Assembly: GCA_035296325.1 (NCBI GenBank)
Contig: DATHBD010000031.1
Coordinates: forward strand, 62,001 to 126,000
From: DATHBD01 sp035296325
Lineage (GTDB): Bacteria; Actinomycetota; Actinomycetes; Mycobacteriales; Micromonosporaceae
Direction of reading: 5' to 3'
DNA length: 64,000 nucleotides
Shown here piece after piece: positions 27,326 through 36,419 of this stretch; within the stretch, counting starts at the first letter, position 1; every line of letters starts with the position of its first letter. The position numbers were made by a program, and so were the translations under genes. The notes below the pieces were generated by a model. That model ran no database searches, was not told the origin of the DNA, and saw nothing but the letters and a program-made list of their open reading frames with translations.

Positions 27326-28860
27326 GGCGCTTCGGGCAGGGCCCGGACAACCGCGGCGAAGGCCTCGCCCCGGGCGGCGTAGCTCGCGAACATGTCCAGC
27401 GACGCGGCCGCCGGCGCGAGCAGGACGGTGTCACCCGGTCCGGCGAGCGCGGCGGCGGCGGAAACGGCCTGCCCCATCGCACCATCATCGATGCTGTCCA
27501 CGGAAACGACGGGGACGTCGGGGGCGTGTCGAGCGAGCGCCTGGACGATCAGTGCGCGGTCCACCCCCAGCACGACGGCGCCGGCGAGCCGGTCCGCGAC
27601 GCGCGCCACCAGGTCATTGATGTCGACGCCCTTGAGCTGGCCGCCGGCGATCCACACCACCCGCGGGTACGCGCTCAGCGACGCGTACGCGGCGTGCGGG
27701 TTGGTGGCCTTGCTGTCGTCCACGAAGCACACGCCGCCCACCGTGGCGACCGTGGCGTTTCGGTGCGGCTCCGGCACGTACCCGGCGAGGCCGTCGTGCA
27801 CCGCCTCGCGCGACACCCCGTACGCCAACGCCAGCGCGGCGGCGGCCAGGGCGTTGCTGACGTTGTGCGCGCCGGCTGGGCGGATCCGGTCCGCCTCGAT
27901 GAGCGCCGTCGGGCCGGACCCGGTGAGCGCCGCGTCGACCAGCACACCGTCCACCACGCCGAGCTGACCCGGCGCGGGCACGCCCAGCGTCCAGCCCACG
28001 GTGCGCCCCGCCACCGCCGCCAGCCTCGCGGCGACCTCGGGATCGTCCAGGTTCCCGACGGCCAGCCCGGCCCCGCCGGCCAGCCCGGCGCCGCCACCCG
28101 AGCCTGCTCCGCCGCCCGAGCCTGCTCCGCCGCCTGAGCCGCCGGAGCCCGCGCCGCGCCAGATCGCGGTCTTGGCGTCCGCATACGCGGCCCGGTCACC
28201 GTGCCACTCGAGGTGATCGTCGGCCAGGTTCAGCAACGCGCCGACCGGTGGGGCCAGGTCGCGCGACCAGTGCAGCTGGAAACTGGACAGCTCCACAGCC
28301 AGCACGTCATAGCCGGTCTGGGCGTCCACCAGCGGTGCACCGATGTTGCCCAGCGCGGCGGTCCGCAGCCCGGCGGCGCGCAGGATGGCGGCGAGCATGG
28401 TGGTGGCGGTGGTCTTGCCGTTGGTCCCGGTGATGGCGAGCCAGACCGGCGCATCCGGACCGCGCAGCCGCCACGCCAGCTCCGGCTCGCTGTAGGTGTC
28501 CACGCCGGCCGCCACGGCGGCGACCGCCAGCGGGTGGTGCGGAGCGAATCCTGGCGACAGCATCACCTCGTCCACCCCGGCAAGGAATTCGGCACCGGGC
28601 GCGTCGGCGACCACCACCCGGGCGCCCAGGGACGCCAGCTCCTGCAGCGCGGCGCCGTCGCGGCGATCCACCACCAGCACGTCGGCACCGGCCGCGAGAA
28701 GCGCCCGAGCGGCGGCCGCCCCGGCCATCCCGGCACCAGCGACCAGGACGCGCCGTCCGGCCGGCACCGCCGACACACCGTCGGAGACGCTGTCGCCGGC
28801 CGCGGCACCGGAAACCCCACCGTCCGCGGACCCGTGGCGGTCGTCCGGCCGGGGGATCAT
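27322..28860 (-). CDS. murD: UDP-MurNAc-L-Ala--D-Glu ligase MurD with Gly/Ser repeat insert
   Basis: The 512-residue Mur ligase has an N-terminal Rossmann region (GRRVLVAGAGMAGAAAARAL), P-loop AITGTNGKTTATTMLAAI, LNLADDHLEWHGD and FVDDSKATNPHAAYASL. It adds D-Glu to UDP-MurNAc-L-Ala. It is longer than the usual 450-480 residues because of a 30-residue N-terminal extension and a GGGAGS tandem insert (around 28070-28150) right after the Asp-containing AYADAKTAIWRGAG, in the central ATPase domain. Confidence 0.96.
   Translation of the reverse strand: MIPRPDDRHGSADGGVSGAAAGDSVSDGVSAVPAGRRVLVAGAGMAGAAAARALLAAGADVLVVDRRDGAALQELASLGARVVVADAPGAEFLAGVDEVMLSPGFAPHHPLAVAAVAAGVDTYSEPELAWRLRGPDAPVWLAITGTNGKTTATTMLAAILRAAGLRTAALGNIGAPLVDAQTGYDVLAVELSSFQLHWSRDLAPPVGALLNLADDHLEWHGDRAAYADAKTAIWRGAGSGGSGGGAGSGGGAGSGGGAGLAGGAGLAVGNLDDPEVAARLAAVAGRTVGWTLGVPAPGQLGVVDGVLVDAALTGSGPTALIEADRIRPAGAHNVSNALAAAALALAYGVSREAVHDGLAGYVPEPHRNATVATVGGVCFVDDSKATNPHAAYASLSAYPRVVWIAGGQLKGVDINDLVARVADRLAGAVVLGVDRALIVQALARHAPDVPVVSVDSIDDGAMGQAVSAAAALAGPGDTVLLAPAAASLDMFASYAARGEAFAAVVRALPEAP
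28076..28150 (-). repeat. In-frame 18-bp Gly/Ser repeat inside murD
   Basis: About three GAGCCTGCTCCGCCGCC-type units of 18 bp are translated as GGGAGS, followed by looser GLAGGA units. They sit in a surface-loop position of the central domain. Confidence 0.8.
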
Positions 28861-28870
28861 GCCCGCCCCG

Positions 28871-29995
28871 TCACGAGAACCCGCTCACCGCAGCCAGGAA
28901 ATCCGCGTAGAAGAGTGCCATCGCTGCGACCACACCGATGGCCGCGATGATCCAGAATCGGATCACGATGTTGACCTCGCTCCAGCCGGCCAGCTCGAAG
29001 TGGTGCTGCAGTGGGACCATCCGGAAGATCCGCTTTCCGGTGAGCCGGAACGAGCCGATCTGCATCACCCAGGTCACCACGATGAGGAAGAAGAGCACGC
29101 CGATGATCGGGACGAGCAGGATCGTCTTCGTGGCCAGCGCCAGCCCCGCGATCAGTGAACCCAGCGCCAGTGCCCCGGTGTCACCCATGAAGATCCGCGC
29201 CGGGGAGGCGTTCCACCACAGGAACCCGAAGAGCGCACCCGCCGCGGCGCCCGCGATCAGCGCCACCTCCAGCGGATCCCGCACCTCGTAGCAGTATTTC
29301 AGCTGGTAGCTCGGGTCGGAGCACCAGTGCCGGTACTGCCAGAACGCGATCGCCATGTACGCCCCGATCACCATCACCGAGGCGCCGGTGGCCAGCCCGT
29401 CGAGCCCGTCGGTCAGGTTCACGGCGTTCGACATCGACGTCACCACGAGCACGAAGACCACGACCGCGCCGACCTTGCCGACGTTGAGCCAGTCGATGTC
29501 GCGGACAAAGGACAGCGCGGTACTGGCCACGGTCAGCTGCGACTGCGGGCCGGTGACGCCCTTGCTGGGGAAGTACAGCGCGATGGCGCCGAAGACCCCG
29601 CCGATGAGGGTCTGTCCGATCAACTTGCCGCGCTTGCTCATCCCGGCGCTGTTGCGCTTGCTCACCTTGAGGTAGTCGTCGACGAAGCCCAGGATGCCGG
29701 TGCACACGAACAGCCCGAGGAGCACCACCGCGGTCGTGGTCGGCCCGGTCGGAGCCAACTGCTTGTCGGGCAGGGTGGTCATCACCAGGTGGCCCGCGAC
29801 GTACGCGATGAGGGTGGCCAGGATGAACACCACCCCACCCATCGTGGGCGTGCCCTTCTTGCCCAGATGGGTCTGCGGACCGTCGCTGCGGATCGGCTGG
29901 TCGGCGCGCAGCTTGGTGAACGCGCGGATCGCCAACGGCGTGCCGAACAAGGAAATCACGAAGGCGACAAACGCCCCGACGAACACGGACCTCAT
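28871..29995 (-). CDS. mraY: Phospho-MurNAc-pentapeptide translocase MraY
   Basis: The 374-residue membrane enzyme starts MRSVFVGAFVAFVISLFGTP and has ten transmembrane segments. Signature motifs are KKGTPTMGGVVFI, FVDDYLKVSKRNS, NAVNLTDGLDGLATG, IFMGDTGALALG and the PLQHHFELAGW loop. It transfers phospho-MurNAc-pentapeptide to undecaprenyl phosphate, giving lipid I. Its ATG overlaps the murF stop as ATGA; murD follows 10 bp downstream. Confidence 0.98.
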   Translation of the reverse strand: MRSVFVGAFVAFVISLFGTPLAIRAFTKLRADQPIRSDGPQTHLGKKGTPTMGGVVFILATLIAYVAGHLVMTTLPDKQLAPTGPTTTAVVLLGLFVCTGILGFVDDYLKVSKRNSAGMSKRGKLIGQTLIGGVFGAIALYFPSKGVTGPQSQLTVASTALSFVRDIDWLNVGKVGAVVVFVLVVTSMSNAVNLTDGLDGLATGASVMVIGAYMAIAFWQYRHWCSDPSYQLKYCYEVRDPLEVALIAGAAAGALFGFLWWNASPARIFMGDTGALALGSLIAGLALATKTILLVPIIGVLFFLIVVTWVMQIGSFRLTGKRIFRMVPLQHHFELAGWSEVNIVIRFWIIAAIGVVAAMALFYADFLAAVSGFS

Positions 29996-31440
29996 CCGGT
30001 CGTCTCCGCCGCGTAGCCGGCTCCCGGGCGCAGCGCGTCCGCGCCGTCCCCGGAGGGCGCGCGAAGCGCGTCCGCGACGTCCCAGGTGCGGTACCGCGAG
30101 CCCTTGACCAGCACCACGTCGTCGGGCCGGAGCTCGGCCTCGAGCAGCGCGATGGCCGCCGCCTGATCGGTCACCAGCACCGACGTTCCTCCCCAAGATT
30201 CGACAACGGCGGCCCCGTCCACAATCGCCGCCGCCGGTTCACCCACCACGACCAGCCGGTCGACCCCCACCTGCGCGGCGAGTCGGCCCACTTCCTCGTG
30301 CCCGGCTCGTTCGTACCCGCCGAGCTCGGCGTGGTAACCAAGCACCGCGAAGGTACGACGACCGCGCCCCAGCGCGACCAGCGCCTGCAGCGCTGTCGCC
30401 GTGGAGCCGGGGTTGGCGTTGTACGAGTCGTCGATCACCGTGACACCGTCGGCACGGTCGACCACGTCCATTCTGCGGCCCGACACCTGTCGCAGCTGCC
30501 CCAGGGCTGCCGCGACCGCAGCGACGGGCATCCCGAGCTCGAGCGCGGCGGCCGCCACCAGCACCGTGTTGGCGACCTGGTGCCGCCCGGGCACGGCAAG
30601 TCGCACCGGCGCGGCGCCGTGCGGGGTGTGCAGGGTGTACGCCGCACGCCCGCGCCCGTCCAGCACCACCTCGCCGGCCCGCACCTCGGCATCGGGTGCT
30701 TCGCCGGCCAGCACCACCCGGGCGGCGCTGCGGGCCGCCATGGCCCTGACCAGCGCGTCATCGGCGTTCAGCACCGCCAGGCCATCCGGCGGCAGCGCCT
30801 CCACCAGCTCGCCCTTGGCGGCGGCGATCGCCTCCACCGAGCCGAACTCACCGATGTGCGAGACCCCCACGTTGGTCACCAGACCCACCTGGGGAGGTGC
30901 GATGTCGCAGAGCAGCTTGATGTGGCCGGCGCCGCGCGCCCCCATCTCCAGGACGAGGAAACGGGTGCCCTCGTCGGCCCGGAGCACGGTGTGCGGCAGG
31001 CCCAGCTCGTTGTTCAACGATCCGGCCGGCGCGACCGTGGGGCCGAGCCGGTCGAGTACCTGGGCCAGGAAGTCCTTGGTGGTGGTCTTGCCCGACGATC
31101 CGGTGAGGCCGACCACCGTGAGCCCCGGCGGCCGGTCGTGCAGCCGGTCCAGCAGCGCTCGGGCCAACCGGCCCATGCCGGCCCGGGGATCATCGAGCAG
31201 GATCATCGGCACATCGGCGACCTCGCGGCTGCCCAGCACGGCCACGGCTCCGCCGCGCACCGCCGCCCCGGCGAAGTCGTGCCCGTCGACATGCTCGCCG
31301 GCGAACGCGACGAAGAGCCCACCCGGCCCGACCTTGCGGGAGTCGAACTCGATCGGGCCGGTCACCACCGCCCCCGGATCGCCGGCGACGAGCCGCCCGC
31401 CGAGCAGGGCGGCGACCTCGTCCAGGCGCATGGCGATCAT
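29992..31440 (-). CDS. murF: UDP-MurNAc-tripeptide--D-Ala-D-Ala ligase MurF
   Basis: The 482-residue product starts MIAMRLDEVAALLGGRLVAG. Motifs are the P-loop VVGLTGSSGKTTTKDFLAQV, EMGARGAGHIKLL and IDDSYNANPGSTATAL. It adds D-Ala-D-Ala to complete the UDP-MurNAc-pentapeptide. The ATG at 31440 overlaps the murE stop (ATGA). Length is normal and no repeat insert is present, unlike murE and murD. Confidence 0.98.
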   Translation of the reverse strand: MIAMRLDEVAALLGGRLVAGDPGAVVTGPIEFDSRKVGPGGLFVAFAGEHVDGHDFAGAAVRGGAVAVLGSREVADVPMILLDDPRAGMGRLARALLDRLHDRPPGLTVVGLTGSSGKTTTKDFLAQVLDRLGPTVAPAGSLNNELGLPHTVLRADEGTRFLVLEMGARGAGHIKLLCDIAPPQVGLVTNVGVSHIGEFGSVEAIAAAKGELVEALPPDGLAVLNADDALVRAMAARSAARVVLAGEAPDAEVRAGEVVLDGRGRAAYTLHTPHGAAPVRLAVPGRHQVANTVLVAAAALELGMPVAAVAAALGQLRQVSGRRMDVVDRADGVTVIDDSYNANPGSTATALQALVALGRGRRTFAVLGYHAELGGYERAGHEEVGRLAAQVGVDRLVVVGEPAAAIVDGAAVVESWGGTSVLVTDQAAAIALLEAELRPDDVVLVKGSRYRTWDVADALRAPSGDGADALRPGAGYAAETTG

Positions 31441-33200
31441 CGTGCCGCTCCGGTGGCTGGGGCGCTCGCGTGCCCGCGCAGCGCGTCGGCCAGTTCCACC
31501 CGGTCGTCGAACGGGTACGTCCGGCCCGCGATCTCCTGCCCCCGCTCATGCCCCTTGCCCAGCACCGCCACCACGTCGCCGGGGCGGGCGAGCCCGACCG
31601 CGTGCCGGATGGCGGCCCGCCGATCGGGCACCTCGATCACCTCAGCGCCGCCGGCCCGACTGCTGCCGGGCCGACTGCTGCCGGCCCGACTGCTGCCGGC
31701 CCGACTGCCTGCGTCGCGGGCGCCCTGGAGCACCTGCGCGCGGATGGCCGCGGGATCCTCCGTCCGGGGATTGTCGTCGGTCACGAGCACCAGATCCGCG
31801 CCCCGGGCCGCGGCCGCGCCCATCACCGGTCGTTTCCCGCGGTCCCGGTCGCCGCCAGCGCCGATCACGCAGATCAGCCGAGCGCCGTCGCGCACCAGGC
31901 GACGCAGCGCGGCCAGCACCTCCACCACCGCGTCCGGCTTGTGGGCGTAGTCAACGACGCCGATCACCCCAGCCGGCGCACCGCCCGACCCGCCACCGGG
32001 CACGCCGCCCGACCCGCCGCCGGGCGCTCCGCCCGACCCGCCGCCGGGCGCTCCGCCGCGATCGTTGACGCGCTCCATCCGGCCCGGTGCGCCGGGGCAG
32101 GCCGCGACGGCCGCCGCGGCGACCACGGGATCGACGTCGACGGCGACCAACACGGCGATCGCGAGCAGCGCGTTGGCGACGTTGTGGTGCCCGGGCAGGC
32201 TCACGCCCGCGGGCACGGCGACGCCACCCGGCCCGTGCGCGACGAACCGCTGGGCGTATCCGTCATCGACGAGCCCGGTGGCGTACCAGGTCGCGTCCGC
32301 CGCCCCCCGCGCTGAGTAGGTCTGCACAACGGGGGCCTGCACAGCTGGGGTCTGACCAGCAGACGTCCGGCCAGCTGGGGGCTGTCCAGCTGGAGTCTGA
32401 CCAGCGGGGGTCTGCACGCCCGATCGCAGCAGGCGGCGTCCCCCCTCGTCGTCGAGGTTGATCACCGCCGTGCCGCTGCGCCCGTCGAAGAGCCGCGCCT
32501 TGGCCTGGAAGTACTCCTCGACATCGGCGTGGAAGTCGAGATGGTCGGTGCCGAGGTTGGTGAACCCGCCGACCCGGAACCGCACGCCGCCGACCCGGCC
32601 CAGTGCCAGCGCGTGGCTGGAGACCTCCATGGCGACGCTGTCCACCCCCCGCTCCACCGCCACCGCGAGGAGCGCCTGCAGGTCGGTCGCCTCCGGCGTG
32701 GTCCGCACGCTGTCCAGCACCAGATCGCCCATCCGGGTCTCCACCGTGCCGATCAGCCCGGTTACCCGCCCGGCCGCCCGCAGGCCGGCCTCGATCAGGT
32801 ACGCCGTTGAGGTCTTCCCCGCGGTACCGGTGATGCCGAGCACCGTCAGGCCGCGGGTCGGGTCGCCGTACACCCGTGCCGCGACCTCGCCGAGCACCGC
32901 CCGCGGATCGGGCACCACGATCGCCGGCAGGTCCGCCTGCTGTGCCGCGGCGGCACCCACCGGGTCGGTCAGCACCGCCACGGCGCCGGCCCGCGCGGCC
33001 GCAGCGATGAACTCGGCACCGTGGTGGCGACTGCCGGGCAGCGCCGCGTACAGGTCACCGGGCAGCACCGACTCGCTCGCATGGGTCACGCCCGAGACGG
33101 CGCCGTGCCCGAACTCGGGCGGCACCGGCACGGCAAGTGCGGCCGCCAGCTCGGCCAGGGCCGTCGGCGACACGCTCCGGGGGCGGGGATAGCCGGGCAC
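31437..33200 (-). CDS. murE: UDP-MurNAc-L-Ala-D-Glu--meso-DAP ligase MurE with three repeat inserts
   Basis: The 587-residue product starts MPGYPRPRSVSPTALAELAA. The P-loop is GITGTAGKTSTAYLIEAGLR and the DAP-selecting motif DNPR is present (VLVTDDNPRTEDPAA), so it adds meso-diaminopimelate. Typical MurE is about 500 residues. The excess comes from three tandem arrays: TPAGQ units after DEGGRRLLRSGV, GGAPGGGS units near the central/C-terminal boundary, and GSSRA units after VLQGARDA. GTG 33200 is chosen: TATGGT lies 8 nt before it, suggesting a leaderless start. An ATG at 33230 would add ten unconserved residues. Confidence 0.96.
   Translation of the reverse strand: MPGYPRPRSVSPTALAELAAALAVPVPPEFGHGAVSGVTHASESVLPGDLYAALPGSRHHGAEFIAAAARAGAVAVLTDPVGAAAAQQADLPAIVVPDPRAVLGEVAARVYGDPTRGLTVLGITGTAGKTSTAYLIEAGLRAAGRVTGLIGTVETRMGDLVLDSVRTTPEATDLQALLAVAVERGVDSVAMEVSSHALALGRVGGVRFRVGGFTNLGTDHLDFHADVEEYFQAKARLFDGRSGTAVINLDDEGGRRLLRSGVQTPAGQTPAGQPPAGRTSAGQTPAVQAPVVQTYSARGAADATWYATGLVDDGYAQRFVAHGPGGVAVPAGVSLPGHHNVANALLAIAVLVAVDVDPVVAAAAVAACPGAPGRMERVNDRGGAPGGGSGGAPGGGSGGVPGGGSGGAPAGVIGVVDYAHKPDAVVEVLAALRRLVRDGARLICVIGAGGDRDRGKRPVMGAAAARGADLVLVTDDNPRTEDPAAIRAQVLQGARDAGSRAGSSRAGSSRPGSSRAGGAEVIEVPDRRAAIRHAVGLARPGDVVAVLGKGHERGQEIAGRTYPFDDRVELADALRGHASAPATGAAR
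31651..31710 (-). repeat. 15-bp in-frame array 1 in murE (4 copies)
   Basis: Units CCGGCCCGACTGCTG start at 31651, 31666, 31681 and 31696, with one substitution in copy 2 and a changed end in copy 4. They are translated as GSSRA. Confidence 0.93.
31978..32055 (-). repeat. 24-bp in-frame array 2 in murE (about 3 copies)
   Basis: GCGCTCCGCCCGACCCGCCG-type 24-bp units are translated as the 8-residue unit GGAPGGGS. The last two units are nearly identical. Confidence 0.88.
32324..32418 (-). repeat. 15-bp in-frame array 3 in murE (about 6 degenerate copies)
   Basis: Degenerate CCAGCTGGGGTCTGA-type units encode TPAGQ/PPAGR/TSAGQ. They are inserted after the DNA-binding-like strand that ends LDDEGGRRLL. 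Confidence 0.85.
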
Positions 33201-33214
33201 GGGGCTAGACCATA
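33201..33214 (-). promoter_or_regulatory. Putative leaderless promoter of murE
   Basis: TATGGT (33214-33209) fits TANNNT, with 8 nt to the GTG start at 33200. The ftsI-murE gap of 78 bp is the largest in the mur part of the cluster, which supports a local promoter. Confidence 0.45.
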
Positions 33215-33278
33215 CCGGCAAGGTGCACATCCGCCACGCGGGGCCGAGGCCCGGTCCGGCGGGTCACGGGCAGGGGCG

Positions 33279-35699
33279 TCACGGATAGATTCGAAGCGTC
33301 GGCGGCCGGGTTTCTGTCGGCGGCACCCGGTAGCGCTGCAGCGCAAAGGTCATCATTTCGCTGAACGCCGGAGCCGAGACACTACCGCCGCCGCCGCTGG
33401 GCACGTGCGCGAAGACGGCAATCACATACTTCGGCGCCTCCGCCGGCGCCATGCCGATGAACGACGCGATGTCGCCGGGCGCGTACCCGCCGTTCTGCGG
33501 CATCTTGCCGGTCCCGGTCTTGCCGGATACCCGGTATCCGGGGACGGCGGCCAGCTTGCCCGTCGCACCGTCCAGGGTGACCACCCCCTCCATCATGGCC
33601 CGCAACTGCCGGGCGGTCTCCGGAGAGATCACCCGCCGGGTCACCGGCGGCTTGGCCGGCGTGGACCGCCCCTCCGAGGTGATCGTGGCCTGCACCACAT
33701 GCGGCTGGACCCACACTCCGTCGTTCGCGATCGCGGCGTACGCCGCCGCCATCTGCAGGGTGGTGGTCACGACGCCGTGTCCGATCGGAATCGACCCGGA
33801 GCTGGAGCCGGTCCACTGCTCCGGTGGGAGCAGCTGACCTGGTGCCTCACCCGGCAGGCCGACGTTTGTCGGCTCGCCCAGACCGAACTTCTTCTGGTAC
33901 TCGTAGAGCTTCTCCCGGCCGAGCTGATCCGCCACCTTGATCGTGCCGATGTTGGACGAGAGAGCCAGCAGCCCCGGCATGGTCATCAGCGTCTCTTTGG
34001 CGTGCGGATGGGTGTCCTTGTACTGCTGGTCGCCCTTGGTGATCGACGGCCCGACGGACACGGTGGTGTCCGGGGTGATCACCTTCTCCTCGAGCGCCGC
34101 GCCCAGCACGATCGCCTTGTGCCCCGAACCGGGTTCGAACACGATCTGCGTGCAGGCATCCATCCGCTGCTGGGGCGTGTAGGACGACGGCTTGGCGGCG
34201 TCGTAGGAGGGGTAGCTCGCCTGTGCCAGCACCTCGCCCTGCATGTTGAGTACCACCGCCGCGCCGAACGTCGCCTGCACACCGCGCATCCGGTCCCACA
34301 GCGTGCGCTGCACGTCGTACTGCAGATCGCGGTCGATGGTGAGCCGTACCGAGCTGCCCGGCCGCGCGGGGGTTTCGGTGTTGACGCCGCCGGGGATCTC
34401 CCGGGTCAGGTCGCTCTCGCCGCGCTCGAACGTCCGCTCGCCGTCGACTCCGGCCAGGATCTTGTCGTGGGCCTGCTCGATGCCGGCCTGTCCGCGATGA
34501 TCACCGGACCGGGTGAACCCGACGACATTGGCGGCAAGGTCGTGACCGACCACGAACCGTCGCTCGTCCCGATCGGCCCAGACGCCCGGCAGATCCAGCG
34601 CGACGACGGCGTCACCGACGCTGATGTCGGTGCCGCGTGCGAGGTACTCGAATTCCACCTCGGTGCCGTCGGCCCGCTTGTGCCGGACCAGCTTGCCGAC
34701 GAGTTCGGACCGGCTCACGCCCATCCCGCTCAGGGTGGGGAAGAGTTTGTCGGCGGTCGCCTCAGGGTCCTTGACCAGCGTGGGATCGGCGACGATGGCC
34801 CGCGCCTCGACGCTGCGGACGAGCACCGCGCCGTCCCGGTCGTAGATCGCCCCGCGTGGCGCGGGCAGGTCCACCGTCCGCAGCCGGTCGCGCAGCCCTT
34901 CGGCGGCGTACGCCTTCGCGTCGACCAGTTGGATCTGTACCAGGCGCCCCGCGATGAGCGTGAAGATCGCGAGAGCCAGCACGGTACCCAGGCGCAGCCG
35001 CCGCCGCGGGTCCGCCGGACGCGGCACTGCCTGCGGTCGGCGCTTCGAGGCCCGCGCCTTGGCCCGCGGCCGATCGGACCGACCGCCGCCCGCACCGCCA
35101 CCCGACCCGCCGCCCGAGCCGGTCCGGGCGCGGGGGTTGGCACCGCGTCCCTCGTCCGAGGCTGGGCGACGCTTGGCGGCCTTGCCTGTCGTGGGCGCAC
35201 CTTCGGCCGCCCGGCCCGTCGGCGGCCGACCGTCGCCCGCCCGGCCCGTCGTGGGTCGCCCTGCGGCCGCCCGGCCCGGGGACGGCTTTCTGGCCGCCGC
35301 CGGGTCGCCCAGTCGATCACCAGGGTGAACCACCTGGAGCTTCGGCCGTGCCCGCTCGGTGCCGGCCCGCTCGGTATTTGCCCGCTCGGTGCGGGGCCGC
35401 TCGGTATTTGCCCGCTCGGTGCGGGGCCGCTCGGTGCGGGGCCGCTCGGTGCGGGGCCGCTCGGCGCCCGCCCGCTCGGTGCGGGGCGGATCCACGGGCG
35501 CCCGGTGGGGGGCGTCGTGGCTCTGCGCCTCCGCTTCGGCACTCTCGCGCACCGTACGCCCTCGCGGTGTGTACCGCCGCGCGTCGGCGAGGCCGCCGCG
35601 GGCGGAACTCCCGCGGCCGCGCAGCGGCACGACCGACTCGTCCGGGGACGGGGTCGTGCCGCGGCGCGGAATACGCCTCGGATCCGGCGCGCGCGTCAT
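33279..35699 (-). CDS. ftsI: Septal penicillin-binding protein FtsI (PBP3) with long repetitive cytosolic extension
   Basis: The 806-residue class B PBP has a cytosolic N-terminus of about 230 residues (most FtsI have 20-50). It is rich in Arg/Pro and contains a TERPR/TERAN array and RPTTGRAG-type motifs. One transmembrane helix follows (RLGTVLALAIFTLIAGRLVQ), then the dimerisation domain (PAPRGAIYDRDGAVL) and the transpeptidase domain: SxxK as SGHK in FEPGSGHKAIVLGAA, SxN as SSN in LALSSNIGTIK, and KTG in VSGKTGTGKMP. It cross-links septal peptidoglycan with FtsW. No PASTA domains are seen. The start is 2 bp after ftsL. Confidence 0.96.
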   Translation of the reverse strand: MTRAPDPRRIPRRGTTPSPDESVVPLRGRGSSARGGLADARRYTPRGRTVRESAEAEAQSHDAPHRAPVDPPRTERAGAERPRTERPRTERPRTERANTERPRTERANTERAGTERARPKLQVVHPGDRLGDPAAARKPSPGRAAAGRPTTGRAGDGRPPTGRAAEGAPTTGKAAKRRPASDEGRGANPRARTGSGGGSGGGAGGGRSDRPRAKARASKRRPQAVPRPADPRRRLRLGTVLALAIFTLIAGRLVQIQLVDAKAYAAEGLRDRLRTVDLPAPRGAIYDRDGAVLVRSVEARAIVADPTLVKDPEATADKLFPTLSGMGVSRSELVGKLVRHKRADGTEVEFEYLARGTDISVGDAVVALDLPGVWADRDERRFVVGHDLAANVVGFTRSGDHRGQAGIEQAHDKILAGVDGERTFERGESDLTREIPGGVNTETPARPGSSVRLTIDRDLQYDVQRTLWDRMRGVQATFGAAVVLNMQGEVLAQASYPSYDAAKPSSYTPQQRMDACTQIVFEPGSGHKAIVLGAALEEKVITPDTTVSVGPSITKGDQQYKDTHPHAKETLMTMPGLLALSSNIGTIKVADQLGREKLYEYQKKFGLGEPTNVGLPGEAPGQLLPPEQWTGSSSGSIPIGHGVVTTTLQMAAAYAAIANDGVWVQPHVVQATITSEGRSTPAKPPVTRRVISPETARQLRAMMEGVVTLDGATGKLAAVPGYRVSGKTGTGKMPQNGGYAPGDIASFIGMAPAEAPKYVIAVFAHVPSGGGGSVSAPAFSEMMTFALQRYRVPPTETRPPTLRIYP
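35351..35485 (-). repeat. 15-bp in-frame minisatellite in ftsI (9 copies)
   Basis: Nine consecutive 15-bp units of the form (C/G)CCGCTCGGTGCGGG start at 35351. Variants TATTTG and GCCGG alternate, which suggests higher-order duplication of a 30-bp pair. Translated, the units read TERPR, TERAN, TERAG. Confidence 0.95.
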
Positions 35700-35701
35700 G
35701 G

Positions 35702-36373
35702 CTACCGCCCAGCCGGGCTCGACCCGGGCTGGGGCACGCCGAGCTTGCGGCCGTCGGGCAGGACGATGTAGGCCGGCGTACGGGACGGCACCAGGCCGAG
35801 CCGGGTCGCCGCGGCGGCCAGCTCACCGGGCGACTCCAGAAAAGCCAGTTCCCGCTCCAGCCCCTGCTGCCGCAGGTCCAGCGCACTCTGCTGCTGCTCC
35901 ATGGTGTGCAGCGTGAACGCGTTCTCGACGATCTTGGTATTGATCACCAGAATGCCCACCACACCGGCCACCACCAGCGCGAGCACCAGCGCGACGAACG
36001 GCGCGCGTGGTGCCGACACGGGCATCGGCGGCGCGACCTCCAGCCGCGGTGCCGCCGCTGAACTGCGGTGTGGCTGCGCCGGTGACGTACGCTCCGGCGC
36101 CAGCGCGGTCGCGCCGGCGACCGGGAACTGCACGGCCGGACCGCGCGCGGTCGCTACGTCGCGGGTACGCCGAGTGCCCCGCACCTCGGTCCCTGCCGCC
36201 GCGCTCGCCCGCTGTGCCGTCGTCCGCTGTGCCGTCGTCCCCGCCCGTTGTGCAGTCGCCCGTTCTGCCCCCGCCCGTTCTGCCCCCGCCCGTTGTGCCA
36301 CCGCGGTCCGGCCCCCCGACCGCGGTACGCCCCCAGACGCCCGCCCCGCCATGGTGCTGGTGTCCCTCGACAT
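35702..36373 (-). CDS. ftsL: FtsL-like septum formation protein
   Basis: The 223-residue bitopic protein lies between rsmH and ftsI, the standard ftsL position. A disordered cytosolic part of about 130 residues includes QRAGAERAGAERATAQRA-type tandem units. One transmembrane helix follows (APFVALVLALVVAGVVGILV), then a short leucine-zipper-like coiled coil (MEQQQSALDLRQQGLERELA) and ESPGELAAAATRLGLVPS. It is assigned by position and topology, since FtsL sequences diverge strongly. ATG 36373 has GGAGGT 9 nt upstream; ATG 36379 is too close to it. Confidence 0.85.
   Translation of the reverse strand: MSRDTSTMAGRASGGVPRSGGRTAVAQRAGAERAGAERATAQRAGTTAQRTTAQRASAAAGTEVRGTRRTRDVATARGPAVQFPVAGATALAPERTSPAQPHRSSAAAPRLEVAPPMPVSAPRAPFVALVLALVVAGVVGILVINTKIVENAFTLHTMEQQQSALDLRQQGLERELAFLESPGELAAAATRLGLVPSRTPAYIVLPDGRKLGVPQPGSSPAGR
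36207..36302 (-). repeat. 15-bp-unit in-frame repeats in ftsL
   Basis: CGCCCGTTCTGCCCC/CGCCCGTTGTGCAGT-type 15-bp units are translated as AERAG, AQRAG and AQRTT. About six degenerate copies lie in the cytosolic region. Confidence 0.8.
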
Positions 36374-36419
36374 TTGCATCGCACCTCCCCCTCAACTTCG
36401 TGTTCGTGATCCCCTTGTC

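Noticed and set aside
33021..35771. 916-codon plus-strand open frame opposite ftsI
   Set aside because: Antisense shadow; its sequence mirrors the ftsI repeats and has no domain signature.
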